Below are positions 6,728-14,186 of a stretch of 64,000 bases of DNA, one piece after another (within the stretch, counting starts at the first letter, position 1; each line of letters opens with the position of its first letter). The position numbers were made by a program, and so were the translations under genes. The notes under the pieces were generated by a model. It had not been told where the DNA came from, ran no database searches, and saw only the letters and a list, made by a program, of their open reading frames with translations. The stretch comes from Sphingobium fluviale (lineage in GTDB: Bacteria > Pseudomonadota > Alphaproteobacteria > Sphingomonadales > Sphingomonadaceae): positions 1-64,000 of the forward strand of contig NZ_SBKP01000012.1 in the NCBI RefSeq assembly GCF_004122115.1, given 5' to 3'.

Positions 6728-7159
6728 TCAGCAGCGGCGGCCATCACCCTTGTCTATGGCGTGGCCCGCCACCGCGCCGATAGCCGCGCCTATTACCGTG
6801 CCAGTGGTCCGATCTCCACGACCGGCAACCTGATTGCCGAGCAGGCCGCCCGCAACCGCGCCGATCACCGCGCCGCCCTTGCCTTCATCGCGGCAGCGAT
6901 AGCGGCCCTTGCTGTCATAATATCCACGGTCATAATTGTAATAGCGGCCATCGCGCCGATAGTCCGCGCGGCGATAATCGCGATAATCGCGATCATAGCC
7001 GTTCCAGCCATGCCCGCGGTTATACCCGCCATAATAATCGCCGGGGCGATAATCATGACGATCATGACGCGCCATCGCAGGGGTGGCGCTCATGGCGCCC
7101 GCGCACACCAGCCCCATAGTGACTGCTGCGATCATCTTTTTGCTGAATATGTGTGCCAT
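6728..7159 (-). CDS. glycine-zipper 2TM domain exported protein
   Basis: A 143-residue protein with a signal peptide (MAHIFSKKMIAAVTMGLVCA, cleavage after ATPAMA), an Arg/Tyr/Asp-rich repetitive middle (YRRADYRRDGRYY-like units, about residues 31-95) and a C-terminal glycine-zipper hairpin (GAVIGAVAGGLLG and GTVIGAAIGAVAG). This architecture is common in outer-membrane-associated proteins of alphaproteobacteria. ATG 7159 is chosen because AAGGAG lies seven bases upstream; an in-frame ATG at 7177 lacks a site. Confidence 0.85.
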   Translation of the reverse strand: MAHIFSKKMIAAVTMGLVCAGAMSATPAMARHDRHDYRPGDYYGGYNRGHGWNGYDRDYRDYRRADYRRDGRYYNYDRGYYDSKGRYRCRDEGKGGAVIGAVAGGLLGNQVAGRGDRTTGTVIGAAIGAVAGHAIDKGDGRRC

Positions 7160-7313
7160 CGCGCCGCTCCTTTTCATACTGAACTCTGCCTAGATGCCTT
7201 TTGTGCCTGAACCGGCTTGAGCCGATGCTGAATAAGGCTGTCAGCCTATGTTCAGCATTGTACAGGCGATATTTGCGTGAATTCCCCAGATTTATAGCCT
7301 ATGCCCGCCACAC

Positions 7314-8309
7314 ATGCGCTGGTTCCTCAGTCTCTCCGTCCTGCTTATCATGCTGTCTATCGCAGCTTCGTCGATCAATACCAAGCCGGCGACGCCTACG
7401 CCCGGCCCGGTTGCCATCGCGATAGAGCCGCTGGTGCTCAACCCGGATGATCCCGCGCAGCTGACGCTCGGCGCGCTGCGCTATCTCGGCGGGTGGCGGC
7501 TGACGAGCGGGCGGACGCTGTTCGGCGGCCTTTCTGCGCTGGCGGTAAAGCCTGACGGGCAAATCTGGGCGCTGAGCGATGGCGGTGTGGTGTTCGAGCT
7601 GCCCCAGCCCGGCCCGGCGGCCAAGGTGATTGTGCAGGCGCGGCTCTTGCCGATCAACAAGCCCAAGAAGCACTGGATGCCCCGCCCGGAAGACAGCGAA
7701 TCGATGACGGCGGACGGGGACTTCACCCATGTCTGGGTCGGCTATGAGCTGTTGCAGCTCATCTGCCGCTATGACACCGGCCTCAAGCAGATCGGCCCAT
7801 GCCGCCGCCCGCACCAGCTCTCCGGCTGGCCGGAGACAGAGAGCATCGAAACGCTCGCGCGGCTGCCCGATGGGCGCTTCATCGCGATATCGGAGGGCGG
7901 ATCAGGCCCGGCAGGCGGGCGCGACATGCTGGTGTTCGCGGGCGACCCGGTCAACATCGCGACACGGCGGCCGCTGCGCATGAGCTATATGCCGCCCGTG
8001 GGGTATGACCCGACGGACGCGGTCTATATCGGCGACGGCAAGCTGATCGTGCTCAACCGCCGCGCGACGCTGTATGACGGTTTCACCGCCGTGCTGAAGC
8101 TGATCGATCTGCGCCAGATGCGCGAGGGCGCAGCGCTTAACGGCCCGGAGATCGCCCGCTTCGCGCCGCCGGTGCTGGCCGACAATTTCGAGGGGCTGGC
8201 GCTGGAGCGGCACGGGAAACAGCGGATCTTGTGGATGGTGTCTGACGACAACCATCTGTTTTTCCAGCGCACGCTGCTGTTGAAATTCGCGCTGGATGAG
8301 GATCTGTAG
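7314..8309 (+). CDS. esterase-like activity of phytase family protein
   Basis: A 331-residue exported or anchored protein: hydrophobic N-terminus (about residues 3-20), then a beta-propeller-type domain with GGLSALAVKPDGQIWALSDGG near residue 65 and EGLALERHGKQRILWMVSDDN near the C-terminus, the pattern of the esterase-like phytase family (PF13449 type). Substrate unknown. It is followed by a double-hairpin element shared with the region after prs. Confidence 0.82.
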   Translation: MRWFLSLSVLLIMLSIAASSINTKPATPTPGPVAIAIEPLVLNPDDPAQLTLGALRYLGGWRLTSGRTLFGGLSALAVKPDGQIWALSDGGVVFELPQPGPAAKVIVQARLLPINKPKKHWMPRPEDSESMTADGDFTHVWVGYELLQLICRYDTGLKQIGPCRRPHQLSGWPETESIETLARLPDGRFIAISEGGSGPAGGRDMLVFAGDPVNIATRRPLRMSYMPPVGYDPTDAVYIGDGKLIVLNRRATLYDGFTAVLKLIDLRQMREGAALNGPEIARFAPPVLADNFEGLALERHGKQRILWMVSDDNHLFFQRTLLLKFALDEDL

Positions 8310-8314
8310 GGGGG

Positions 8315-8428
8315 CGGCACCAGTCCTCTCCCCCTCCCAACCTCCCGACAGGGTATCTTATGGGAGGCTGGGAGGGGGAGAGGGCTGGTGCCGCATATCC
8401 GAGCGCCGCGCAGCGGACGCGCTCGGAT
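8315..8428. repeat. double-hairpin repeat element, copy 1
   Basis: Hairpin 1 (8315-8393) has long arms of the type GGCACCAGTCCTCTCCCC and its complement. Hairpin 2 has arms ATCCGAGCG (8397-8405) and CGCTCGGAT (8420-8428). A second copy lies at 45093-45208. Both copies sit between converging genes. Confidence 0.9.
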
Positions 8429-8429
8429 C

Positions 8430-8455
8430 AAAAAAAGCGGCCCCAAAGGACCGCT
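8430..8455 (-). terminator. rho-independent terminator of rpmB
   Basis: On the minus strand AGCGGTCC-TTTG-GGGCCGCT is followed by a run of T (complement of 8430-8436). It lies 30 bases beyond the rpmB stop codon. Confidence 0.85.
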
Positions 8456-8484
8456 CTTTGAAAGCTTATGCTGATTCGCGCGAA

Positions 8485-8784
8485 TCAGGCAGCGGCGGCG
8501 CTGGTGCCCTGCTTCTTGACGATGTCGCGCTTCAGGCGGCGCGCCTTCAGCGAGAGCTTGTCGTCAGAGGTCTTGAGCAGCCAGTTGTCCAGCCCGCCAT
8601 TATGCTCCACAGAGCGCAGGCCCGCAGTCGAAACGCGCAGCTTCACACTGGTTCCCAGCGCCTCGGACATCAAAGTGACGTTCTGGAGGTTGGGCAGGAA
8701 CACCCGCTTGGTCTTGTTGTTGGCGTGAGACACATTGTGGCCCACCATGCGGCCCTTGCCGGTCAGTTCGCAAATGCGCGACAT
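8485..8784 (-). CDS. rpmB: 50S ribosomal protein L28
   Basis: A 99-residue basic protein with the L28 N-terminus [20 protein letters not shown] and the S(N)xKTKR-type RNA-binding segment [13 protein letters not shown]. The length and Ala-rich C-terminus are normal for alphaproteobacteria. It is monocistronic here with its own terminator and is divergent from tadA. Confidence 0.97.
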   Translation of the reverse strand: MSRICELTGKGRMVGHNVSHANNKTKRVFLPNLQNVTLMSEALGTSVKLRVSTAGLRSVEHNGGLDNWLLKTSDDKLSLKARRLKRDIVKKQGTSAAAA

Positions 8785-8901
8785 ATCTACAAATCCTGTT
8801 GCTCGGAAATTTCCGGGAAGCGGGGCCGATAGCGGGAATGACCGCGCGCGTCAAGCATGGGATCGGTTGCAAGCGGGGCTTTTTCCGTCGATAGGGTGGG
8901 C

Positions 8902-9360
8902 ATGAGCCAGCCCTTTCCCTTGCCCCTGCCCATGCAGCGCGCGCTCCAGCTTGCCCGTGCGGCGGAGCAGGCGGGCGAGGTGCCGATCGGCGCGGTGGTG
9001 GCGCGCGGGCAGGAGATAGTCGGCGAGGGCGAAAACCGCAACCGGCGCGACAACGACCCCAGCGCCCATGCCGAGATCGTCGCGATTCGCGCGGCGGCGG
9101 CTCGGCTCAATGACTTCCGCCTGACGGGCTGCGACCTCTATGTGACGCTGGAACCCTGCGCGATGTGCGCGGGCGCGATCTCCCACGCGCGGATCGAGCG
9201 GCTCTATTATGGCGCGAGCGACCCTAAGGGCGGCGCGGTGGAGCACGGCGCGCGCGTCTTCACCCACCCGCAATGCCACCACAGGCCGGAGGTTTACGGC
9301 GGACTGGGCGAGGGCGAAGCGGCGGGGTTGCTTAAGGGGTTTTTTGGGGGGAAGAGGTAG
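8902..9360 (+). CDS. tadA: tRNA-specific adenosine deaminase TadA
   Basis: A 152-residue zinc deaminase that converts A34 of tRNA-Arg(ACG) to inosine. Zinc ligands and the catalytic acid are in HAE (H56, E58) and PCAMC (C86, C89). The RRDNDPSAHAE context and the ARIERLYYGA strand are typical. ATG 8902 is chosen; it lies after a GGTGGG purine tract and upstream extension has no conservation. Confidence 0.95.
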   Translation: MSQPFPLPLPMQRALQLARAAEQAGEVPIGAVVARGQEIVGEGENRNRRDNDPSAHAEIVAIRAAAARLNDFRLTGCDLYVTLEPCAMCAGAISHARIERLYYGASDPKGGAVEHGARVFTHPQCHHRPEVYGGLGEGEAAGLLKGFFGGKR

Positions 9361-9383
9361 GGGTGAGGCGGGGTTGCAGTCCT

Positions 9384-9465
9384 GCCCACCCCGCTGCGAC
9401 TAGCCACGCCTGCGGCTTGGCAAGTCTCGCTCCCCTCCCGCTTGCGGGAGGGGCTGGGGGTGGGC
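9384..9465. repeat. palindromic repeat between tadA and the GT-C-like gene
   Basis: An outer inverted repeat GCCCACCCC (9384-9392) with GGGGTGGGC (9457-9465) encloses an inner hairpin CCCCTCCCGC-TT-GCGGGAGGGG (9432-9453). It lies between converging genes. I recall similar stem-loops from other sphingomonad genomes; that is from memory, not a search. Confidence 0.75.
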
Positions 9466-9466
9466 C

Positions 9467-11320
9467 TCATTCAATCCGATACAGCCGATAGGGCAGCGCA
9501 AAGCCGCTTTTCAGCTCCACCGGCGTGAGCCACTTGGGCAGGTCGCCCCGCTCGATCCGGTCATACATGCCGCCTTTGCTCCGCGCGCGGTAGATGGTGC
9601 CTTCGGGGAAATCCGGGCACAGCAGAAAATAGCGCGCGCCATGCCGCCGGGCGGTGTTTAGGAAGGCGGCTTCGTCGCCATCATAGGCGTGGTGCAGATC
9701 GAGGATCGCCGTGCCGTTGCGATGATACGGCCCGGCAATCGCGCTGTGATGCGTCACGGCGATGAGGCGGGGGCCGAGGTCCACCAGCGTCATGATCGTC
9801 GCGGGCGGGAGCTGATTGAGCGCGACGAGCGCGGGTTGGGTGCGGCAGCGGCCATTGGCCTGATTGATGCGCTTGAGCCGCTCGGCCCGCGCCTTGGACG
9901 CGGGGGTTGCGGGCGCGGGCTTGGCGACGAGGCCTGCATTCTGAAGCTGAGGATAGACCCAGCCGCCGTTGAACGAGAGTGCGACGACGCCGATGCCCGC
10001 CAGCGCGGCAATGCGCTCTCCCCATGATCCGCGCACCAGCCATTCGAGCGCGCCATAGCCCACCCACGCCACCGCCGGGATCGCGATGAGCTGTGCCGCC
10101 GGGGCGGAGCGGATCTGCCAGAGCATCAGGATGAGCGCGAAGCCGACCATCAGCATCACGCTGGCCCACGCCCACAGCCGCTCCCTGTCTCCGCGCGCGG
10201 CGATGCACCCCAGCACCGCCGCCAATAGCCCGCCGATAGGCAGCGCCAGCATCGGGATGGCGGCGGAGAGCGTCTGGCTGGTGATCGGCTTTGCCTCGCG
10301 GATGTGCGAGAGCCAGAGCCGGTCCAGCTCCGGCTCGATCTGATAGGCGCTGGTGAGGCATTGCGGCCAGAAATAATAGCTGAACGCCATCACCACGCCG
10401 CCGACCACCGCGCCGGCCGCCAGCCGCCGCGGCCAGCCTTTGAGGCCCAGCAGGCTCAGCAGCACCATGCCGCCTGCCGCGAGGCCGAGCGTCGCGACCC
10501 AGTTGAGCGAGATGGAATCACACACGATGCCGCGATTGTCATGGCTCGCGAAGGCGACATAGAGCAGGCCGGTGCCGCTGCCCAGCGCCAAGGCATAGGG
10601 CGCCATCCGCCGCGCCGCGCCCTCCTTGAACACCCAGCGCAACGCGATGAGGCCGCCTGCACCCGCAAGATAGACCATCATCTCCATGCCGATCGCGACC
10701 GAGAGCGCGCTCGCCGCCCCGGCGACGAGGCCACCGCGCAGCCATTTGCGGTCGACGATGCCCGCGAGCATGGCGACGACGAGAGCAAGCTGCCAGCCAT
10801 GATGATCGACCCGCAGCGGCATATACATGCCCAGCCCCATCGGCGCGCCCAGCGGCCCGAAGGCGGCAATGATCCATGCCGCGCTGCGCGGCGGGGCCAG
10901 CCTGCGCGCGATGAAGGCGAGGCCAAGCATCAGCGGCAACAGGGGGAGCAGCGGCGCGACCGCGCACGCCCATTTGTCCGCCAGCGGCGCGCTCATGAAC
11001 AGCCGGAAGAGCAGCATCAGCGCCGCGATCGGCAGATCGACGATGCGCGACCAGTGGATATTCGCGCCTTCCGGCGGATTCATATGGTGCTGGCGCAGAT
11101 CGAACCAGCCTTGGCCGTTCAGCCAGTCCCGCACCTGCGCATAGCGCATATTGTCATCGGTATCGCCCAGCGCGAACCAATGCACTGCGTCTGCCCGAAG
11201 GCTGAGGTAATATGCGCTCACGCCCATCCAGATGAGGAGGACGATGAATTTCCAGTTGGCATTGGCCCAGCCAAGCGCCGCCGCTCCGCGATTTGCGGCT
11301 GGCCCCCGTCCGTACATCAT
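9467..11320 (-). CDS. polytopic membrane protein, GT-C glycosyltransferase-like
   Basis: A 617-residue protein with about eleven hydrophobic helices in the first two thirds and a soluble C-terminal part (about residues 470-617). An acidic DTDDN motif follows the first helix and a VDHHGW motif lies near residue 165; acidic first loops and DHH motifs occur in STT3/PglB-type and related GT-C enzymes that use polyprenyl-linked sugars. Assignment as a glycosyltransferase is inference. ATG 11320 (GAGGG site eight bases upstream) is preferred to ATG 11335. It is divergent from a GtrA flippase, supporting a cell-surface sugar role. Confidence 0.7.
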   Translation of the reverse strand: MMYGRGPAANRGAAALGWANANWKFIVLLIWMGVSAYYLSLRADAVHWFALGDTDDNMRYAQVRDWLNGQGWFDLRQHHMNPPEGANIHWSRIVDLPIAALMLLFRLFMSAPLADKWACAVAPLLPLLPLMLGLAFIARRLAPPRSAAWIIAAFGPLGAPMGLGMYMPLRVDHHGWQLALVVAMLAGIVDRKWLRGGLVAGAASALSVAIGMEMMVYLAGAGGLIALRWVFKEGAARRMAPYALALGSGTGLLYVAFASHDNRGIVCDSISLNWVATLGLAAGGMVLLSLLGLKGWPRRLAAGAVVGGVVMAFSYYFWPQCLTSAYQIEPELDRLWLSHIREAKPITSQTLSAAIPMLALPIGGLLAAVLGCIAARGDRERLWAWASVMLMVGFALILMLWQIRSAPAAQLIAIPAVAWVGYGALEWLVRGSWGERIAALAGIGVVALSFNGGWVYPQLQNAGLVAKPAPATPASKARAERLKRINQANGRCRTQPALVALNQLPPATIMTLVDLGPRLIAVTHHSAIAGPYHRNGTAILDLHHAYDGDEAAFLNTARRHGARYFLLCPDFPEGTIYRARSKGGMYDRIERGDLPKWLTPVELKSGFALPYRLYRIE

Positions 11321-11406
11321 GGCGCTTTCCCTCATGCCTATCAGGGATTAGAGGGCTTGCACCAAAGCGCAATGGGATTGTTGCGCTGCAACTGCGGGGA
11401 GCCGCC

Positions 11407-11841
11407 GTGCATCTGGCCGGACTGTGGAAGAAAGTTGCCCCTGCGCGGCGCGCGCTGATCGCCCAGCTGGTGCGCTATGCGCTTGTGGGCCTTGGCGTAA
11501 CCAGCGTTCAGGCGCTGGTATACTGGCTATTGGCGGAGCAGGCCCAGCTGCACAGCCAGATTGCGAATTTCGCGGGCTATTTATGCGCGGTGGGCTGCGG
11601 CTATGTGCTTCACGGGCGCTATACCTTCTCCGGCGCGGCAATGCCCGAAGGCGGCGCGGCCCATGTTGCGCGCGGCGGGCGGTTCGTCGTCGCTTCGCTG
11701 GTGAGCTGGGGGCTGAACGCGCTGTGGGTGTGGCTCTGTGTCTCGTGGCGCGGCTGGCCGACATGGACGCCGATCCCCGCGATGCTTTTGGTTACGCCCG
11801 CGCTGGTGTTTGTACTCAACAAGAAATGGGTCTTCAGATAG
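11407..11841 (+). CDS. GtrA family membrane protein
   Basis: A 144-residue four-helix protein with the GtrA pattern: LVRYALVGLGVTSVQALVYWLL at the N-terminus (from residue 19), NFAGYLCAVGCGYVLHGRYTF in the middle, and a terminal LNKKWVFR. GtrA proteins flip or help transfer polyprenyl-phosphate sugars. The GTG start at 11407 follows GGGGAG by six bases; longer upstream frames lack support. It pairs divergently with the GT-C-like gene. Confidence 0.85.
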   Translation: MHLAGLWKKVAPARRALIAQLVRYALVGLGVTSVQALVYWLLAEQAQLHSQIANFAGYLCAVGCGYVLHGRYTFSGAAMPEGGAAHVARGGRFVVASLVSWGLNALWVWLCVSWRGWPTWTPIPAMLLVTPALVFVLNKKWVFR

Positions 11842-11892
11842 GGCGGACGAAGTCGCTCTCTGAGCGTACCTAAGGGGCGACAAGCAAATGAT

Positions 11893-12039
11893 CGTCATGC
11901 TGAACTTGTTTCAGCATCCATTTGGCCGCAGGCTCGGTTTTATCATAGCGAGAGATAGCTGCCGTCGGCGACCTTCCAAAGCCTGCTCTGGCTTCGCCCC
12001 TTTGGGCACGATGGATGCTGAAACAAGTTCAGCATGACG
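11893..12039. repeat. sphingomonad-type inverted repeat, family A copy 1
   Basis: Two perfect 29-base arms (11893-11921 and 12011-12039) enclose about 90 bases. Each arm itself holds TGCTGAACTTGTTTCAGCA, so each can fold alone. Related arms occur at 16318-16432 and 59279-59369. The element fills the space between gtrA and the response regulator. Confidence 0.9.
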
Positions 12040-12060
12040 CAGGTAAGCGTAAAGAGAAGC

Positions 12061-12089
12061 GGGACCCCGGATCAAGTCCGGGGTGACGA
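12061..12089. repeat. short palindromic repeat, family B
   Basis: GACCCCGGATCAAGTCCGGGGT is a stem-loop (CCCCGGA/TCCGGGG) followed by GACGA. Similar units are, as far as I recall, scattered through alphaproteobacterial intergenic regions. It lies just beyond family A copy 1. Confidence 0.6.
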
Positions 12090-12137
12090 AGGTTAGGAAT
12101 TAAACGGCAATCCCGTTCGCCCAAATACCAGACTGCT

Positions 12138-12941
12138 TCAATGCACGAACCGGGCGACGACATCGCGGTAAGACCGGCTCACCTTCACCTGCGCGCCCGA
12201 TTCCAGCACGAGGAAGCACTCGCCATTGGTATGGGGTTTTACCTGTCGCACCTGGCTGAGGTTGACGATGGTGGAGCGGTGGACGCGCTGGAAGTTGCGC
12301 GGATCGAGCCGTTTTTCCAGATCCTTCATCGTCTCGCGCAGGATCAGGGAATTGTCCGCCGTGTAGATGCACATATAGTCGCCCGCCGCATCGATCCGCT
12401 CGATGCTGTCCACGTCTACCCGGAAAATCTGGCCACGATCCTTGATGTTGATGAGCTTTTCAAAGCGGTTGGCGGCGGGGGCATCATCCTCGCCCGCGTC
12501 GAAATGCTGCATGGCATCGGGCGCGACCTCGGCGAGCACTTCGCGCAGGCGCTCTGCCTCCTGCGCCTGCCGCTTGTCCGCAAGGCGCTGGCGCACCCGG
12601 TCGAGCGCGTCGGCAAGGCGCTGTTCGTCCACGGGCTTGACGATATAGTCCACCGCCTGCGCCTCGAACGCCTTTAGCGCATGATCCGAATAGGCGGTGA
12701 CGAACACGAACAGCGGCGGCTCCACATCCATCGTGCCCTGCACCACCGAGAAACCATCAAAGCCGGGCATCTGGATATCGAGGAACACCAGATCCGGCTT
12801 GTGCGTCTTGATCGCGCGGATCGCCTCGCGCCCGTTCTGGCAGGTTTCGACGATTTCAACGTCTTCATGCGGTTCAAGGCGCAGCTTAAGCCCCTGTATC
12901 GCGAGGCTTTCGTCGTCTACAAGGATGGTGCGGATCGTCAT
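12138..12941 (-). CDS. LytTR-family response regulator
   Basis: A 267-residue regulator. The receiver domain (about 1-120) has acidic D9/D10, the phosphoacceptor D55 in VFLDIQMPG and the conserved Lys in VKPVDE. The C-terminal LytTR DNA-binding domain (about 165-265) has the pattern RVDSIERIDAAGDYMCIYT and FQRVHRSTIVNLSQV. It lies four bases downstream of a LytS-type kinase gene, so the two form a two-component system. Targets are not evident. Confidence 0.92.
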   Translation of the reverse strand: MTIRTILVDDESLAIQGLKLRLEPHEDVEIVETCQNGREAIRAIKTHKPDLVFLDIQMPGFDGFSVVQGTMDVEPPLFVFVTAYSDHALKAFEAQAVDYIVKPVDEQRLADALDRVRQRLADKRQAQEAERLREVLAEVAPDAMQHFDAGEDDAPAANRFEKLINIKDRGQIFRVDVDSIERIDAAGDYMCIYTADNSLILRETMKDLEKRLDPRNFQRVHRSTIVNLSQVRQVKPHTNGECFLVLESGAQVKVSRSYRDVVARFVH

Positions 12942-12945
12942 GGCG

Positions 12946-14031
12946 TCACTCTTGTTGTTGCTTGAGGTGCGGCAGCTCGATCGTCACGACAAAGCCTCCG
13001 CCGGGGGTAGAACGCGTTTCGAAGCGATGTCGTTCCCCGAAGGCCTGCGATAATCTGTCGCGGATGTTGGCGAGGCCAACGCCGGTGGACACCACATCGA
13101 TGGGGAACTCCGCGCCAAAGCCCGGCCCGGTATCCGAGACGGTGATGCGCACATTCTCGCCCGCCGGTTGCGCGACGATGCTGATGTCCGCCCCTTCCTC
13201 GCGCGGGGTGACGGCATATTTGATCGCGTTTTCCACCAGAGGCTGGAGCAGGAGCGAGGGCAGATGCGCCTTTTCCACCATCGGATCGATGTCAAAGCTG
13301 GGGCGCAGCCGGTCCTCGAACCGCATCTTCTCGATATCGAGATAGAGCTTCAGCGTCTCTATCTCCTGATGCAGCGGCACCAGAGCCGTCGGCTCGTTGA
13401 TCAGGGTATAGCGCAGGAAGGAGGACAGGCGCGAGAGCATCGCGTTTGCTGGCTCCGTCTGTTTCAGCAGCACCAAAGTCGAGATGCTGTTGAGCGTGTT
13501 GAACAGGAAATGGGGATTGAGCTGATACCGCAGCATCGCGAGCTGGGCAGAGGAGGCCTGGCTTTCGAGATGCTGGAGCTGGTCCGCCTGCTCCTCCACC
13601 GTGAGGTAGAAGTTGATCGCGTAATAGAGCGCAGACCATGCGAACAGCAACGTCACCGTCAGATAATAAGCGCCAAGCAGCAATTGCAGGCTGGCAAGGC
13701 CGCCGCCCCGGTTCTGCATCGTGAACACCCATGCGTCGATAAAGGCGCCGATCGCGGCGGCGACGAGCACCACGAGGATCGAGACCGTCCAAGTCACCAG
13801 CGGGCGCTGGTTGAGCAGTACGCGGAAGATCACCGCCATCACCAATGTGAGCGAATAGCCGGTGATCGTGGAAATCAGCACCGGGGCCAGAAACGAGATC
13901 GGCTGGCCATTGGCGAGGCCGGAAATGCCGCGCAGGATGAACGCGCCCGCCCACCCGGCAAGCTGAAGGTTCCAGAACGCACGGTTCTTGTCCTGAAAGA
14001 AAGGCTTGGGCTGAAACGGGTTCACGGACAT
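12946..14031 (-). CDS. LytS-type sensor histidine kinase
   Basis: A 361-residue kinase. Several hydrophobic helices occupy about residues 22-145, then a coiled segment, then the His_kinase domain with the phosphorylated histidine H174 in LNPHFLFNTL. The ATP-binding part has LQPLVENAIKYAV (N box), SDTGPGFG (G1) and GVGLANIRDRL (G2). The start at ATG 14031 (MSVNPFQPKP) is chosen because the upstream open frame has no hydrophobic or conserved content; the ribosome-binding site is weak. It forms an operon with the LytTR regulator. Confidence 0.88.
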   Translation of the reverse strand: MSVNPFQPKPFFQDKNRAFWNLQLAGWAGAFILRGISGLANGQPISFLAPVLISTITGYSLTLVMAVIFRVLLNQRPLVTWTVSILVVLVAAAIGAFIDAWVFTMQNRGGGLASLQLLLGAYYLTVTLLFAWSALYYAINFYLTVEEQADQLQHLESQASSAQLAMLRYQLNPHFLFNTLNSISTLVLLKQTEPANAMLSRLSSFLRYTLINEPTALVPLHQEIETLKLYLDIEKMRFEDRLRPSFDIDPMVEKAHLPSLLLQPLVENAIKYAVTPREEGADISIVAQPAGENVRITVSDTGPGFGAEFPIDVVSTGVGLANIRDRLSQAFGERHRFETRSTPGGGFVVTIELPHLKQQQE

Positions 14032-14186
14032 CGCCGTTTGTTCATAACCGCGAAAATCCGATATGCGAACCCGTTTCGGTACATTGCCAGATTTACGGCA
14101 CAGGTAGCGGATTATTATGGGAAATCGGCGCATCGCGGGATTTTTTTGTTGCGTCGCAACGGCATGAGGCCGCATCCTCGCGCGAT

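Noticed and set aside
11893-12039. Reading the long inverted repeat as an insertion sequence
   Set aside because: There is no transposase frame between the arms and only about 90 bases are enclosed.
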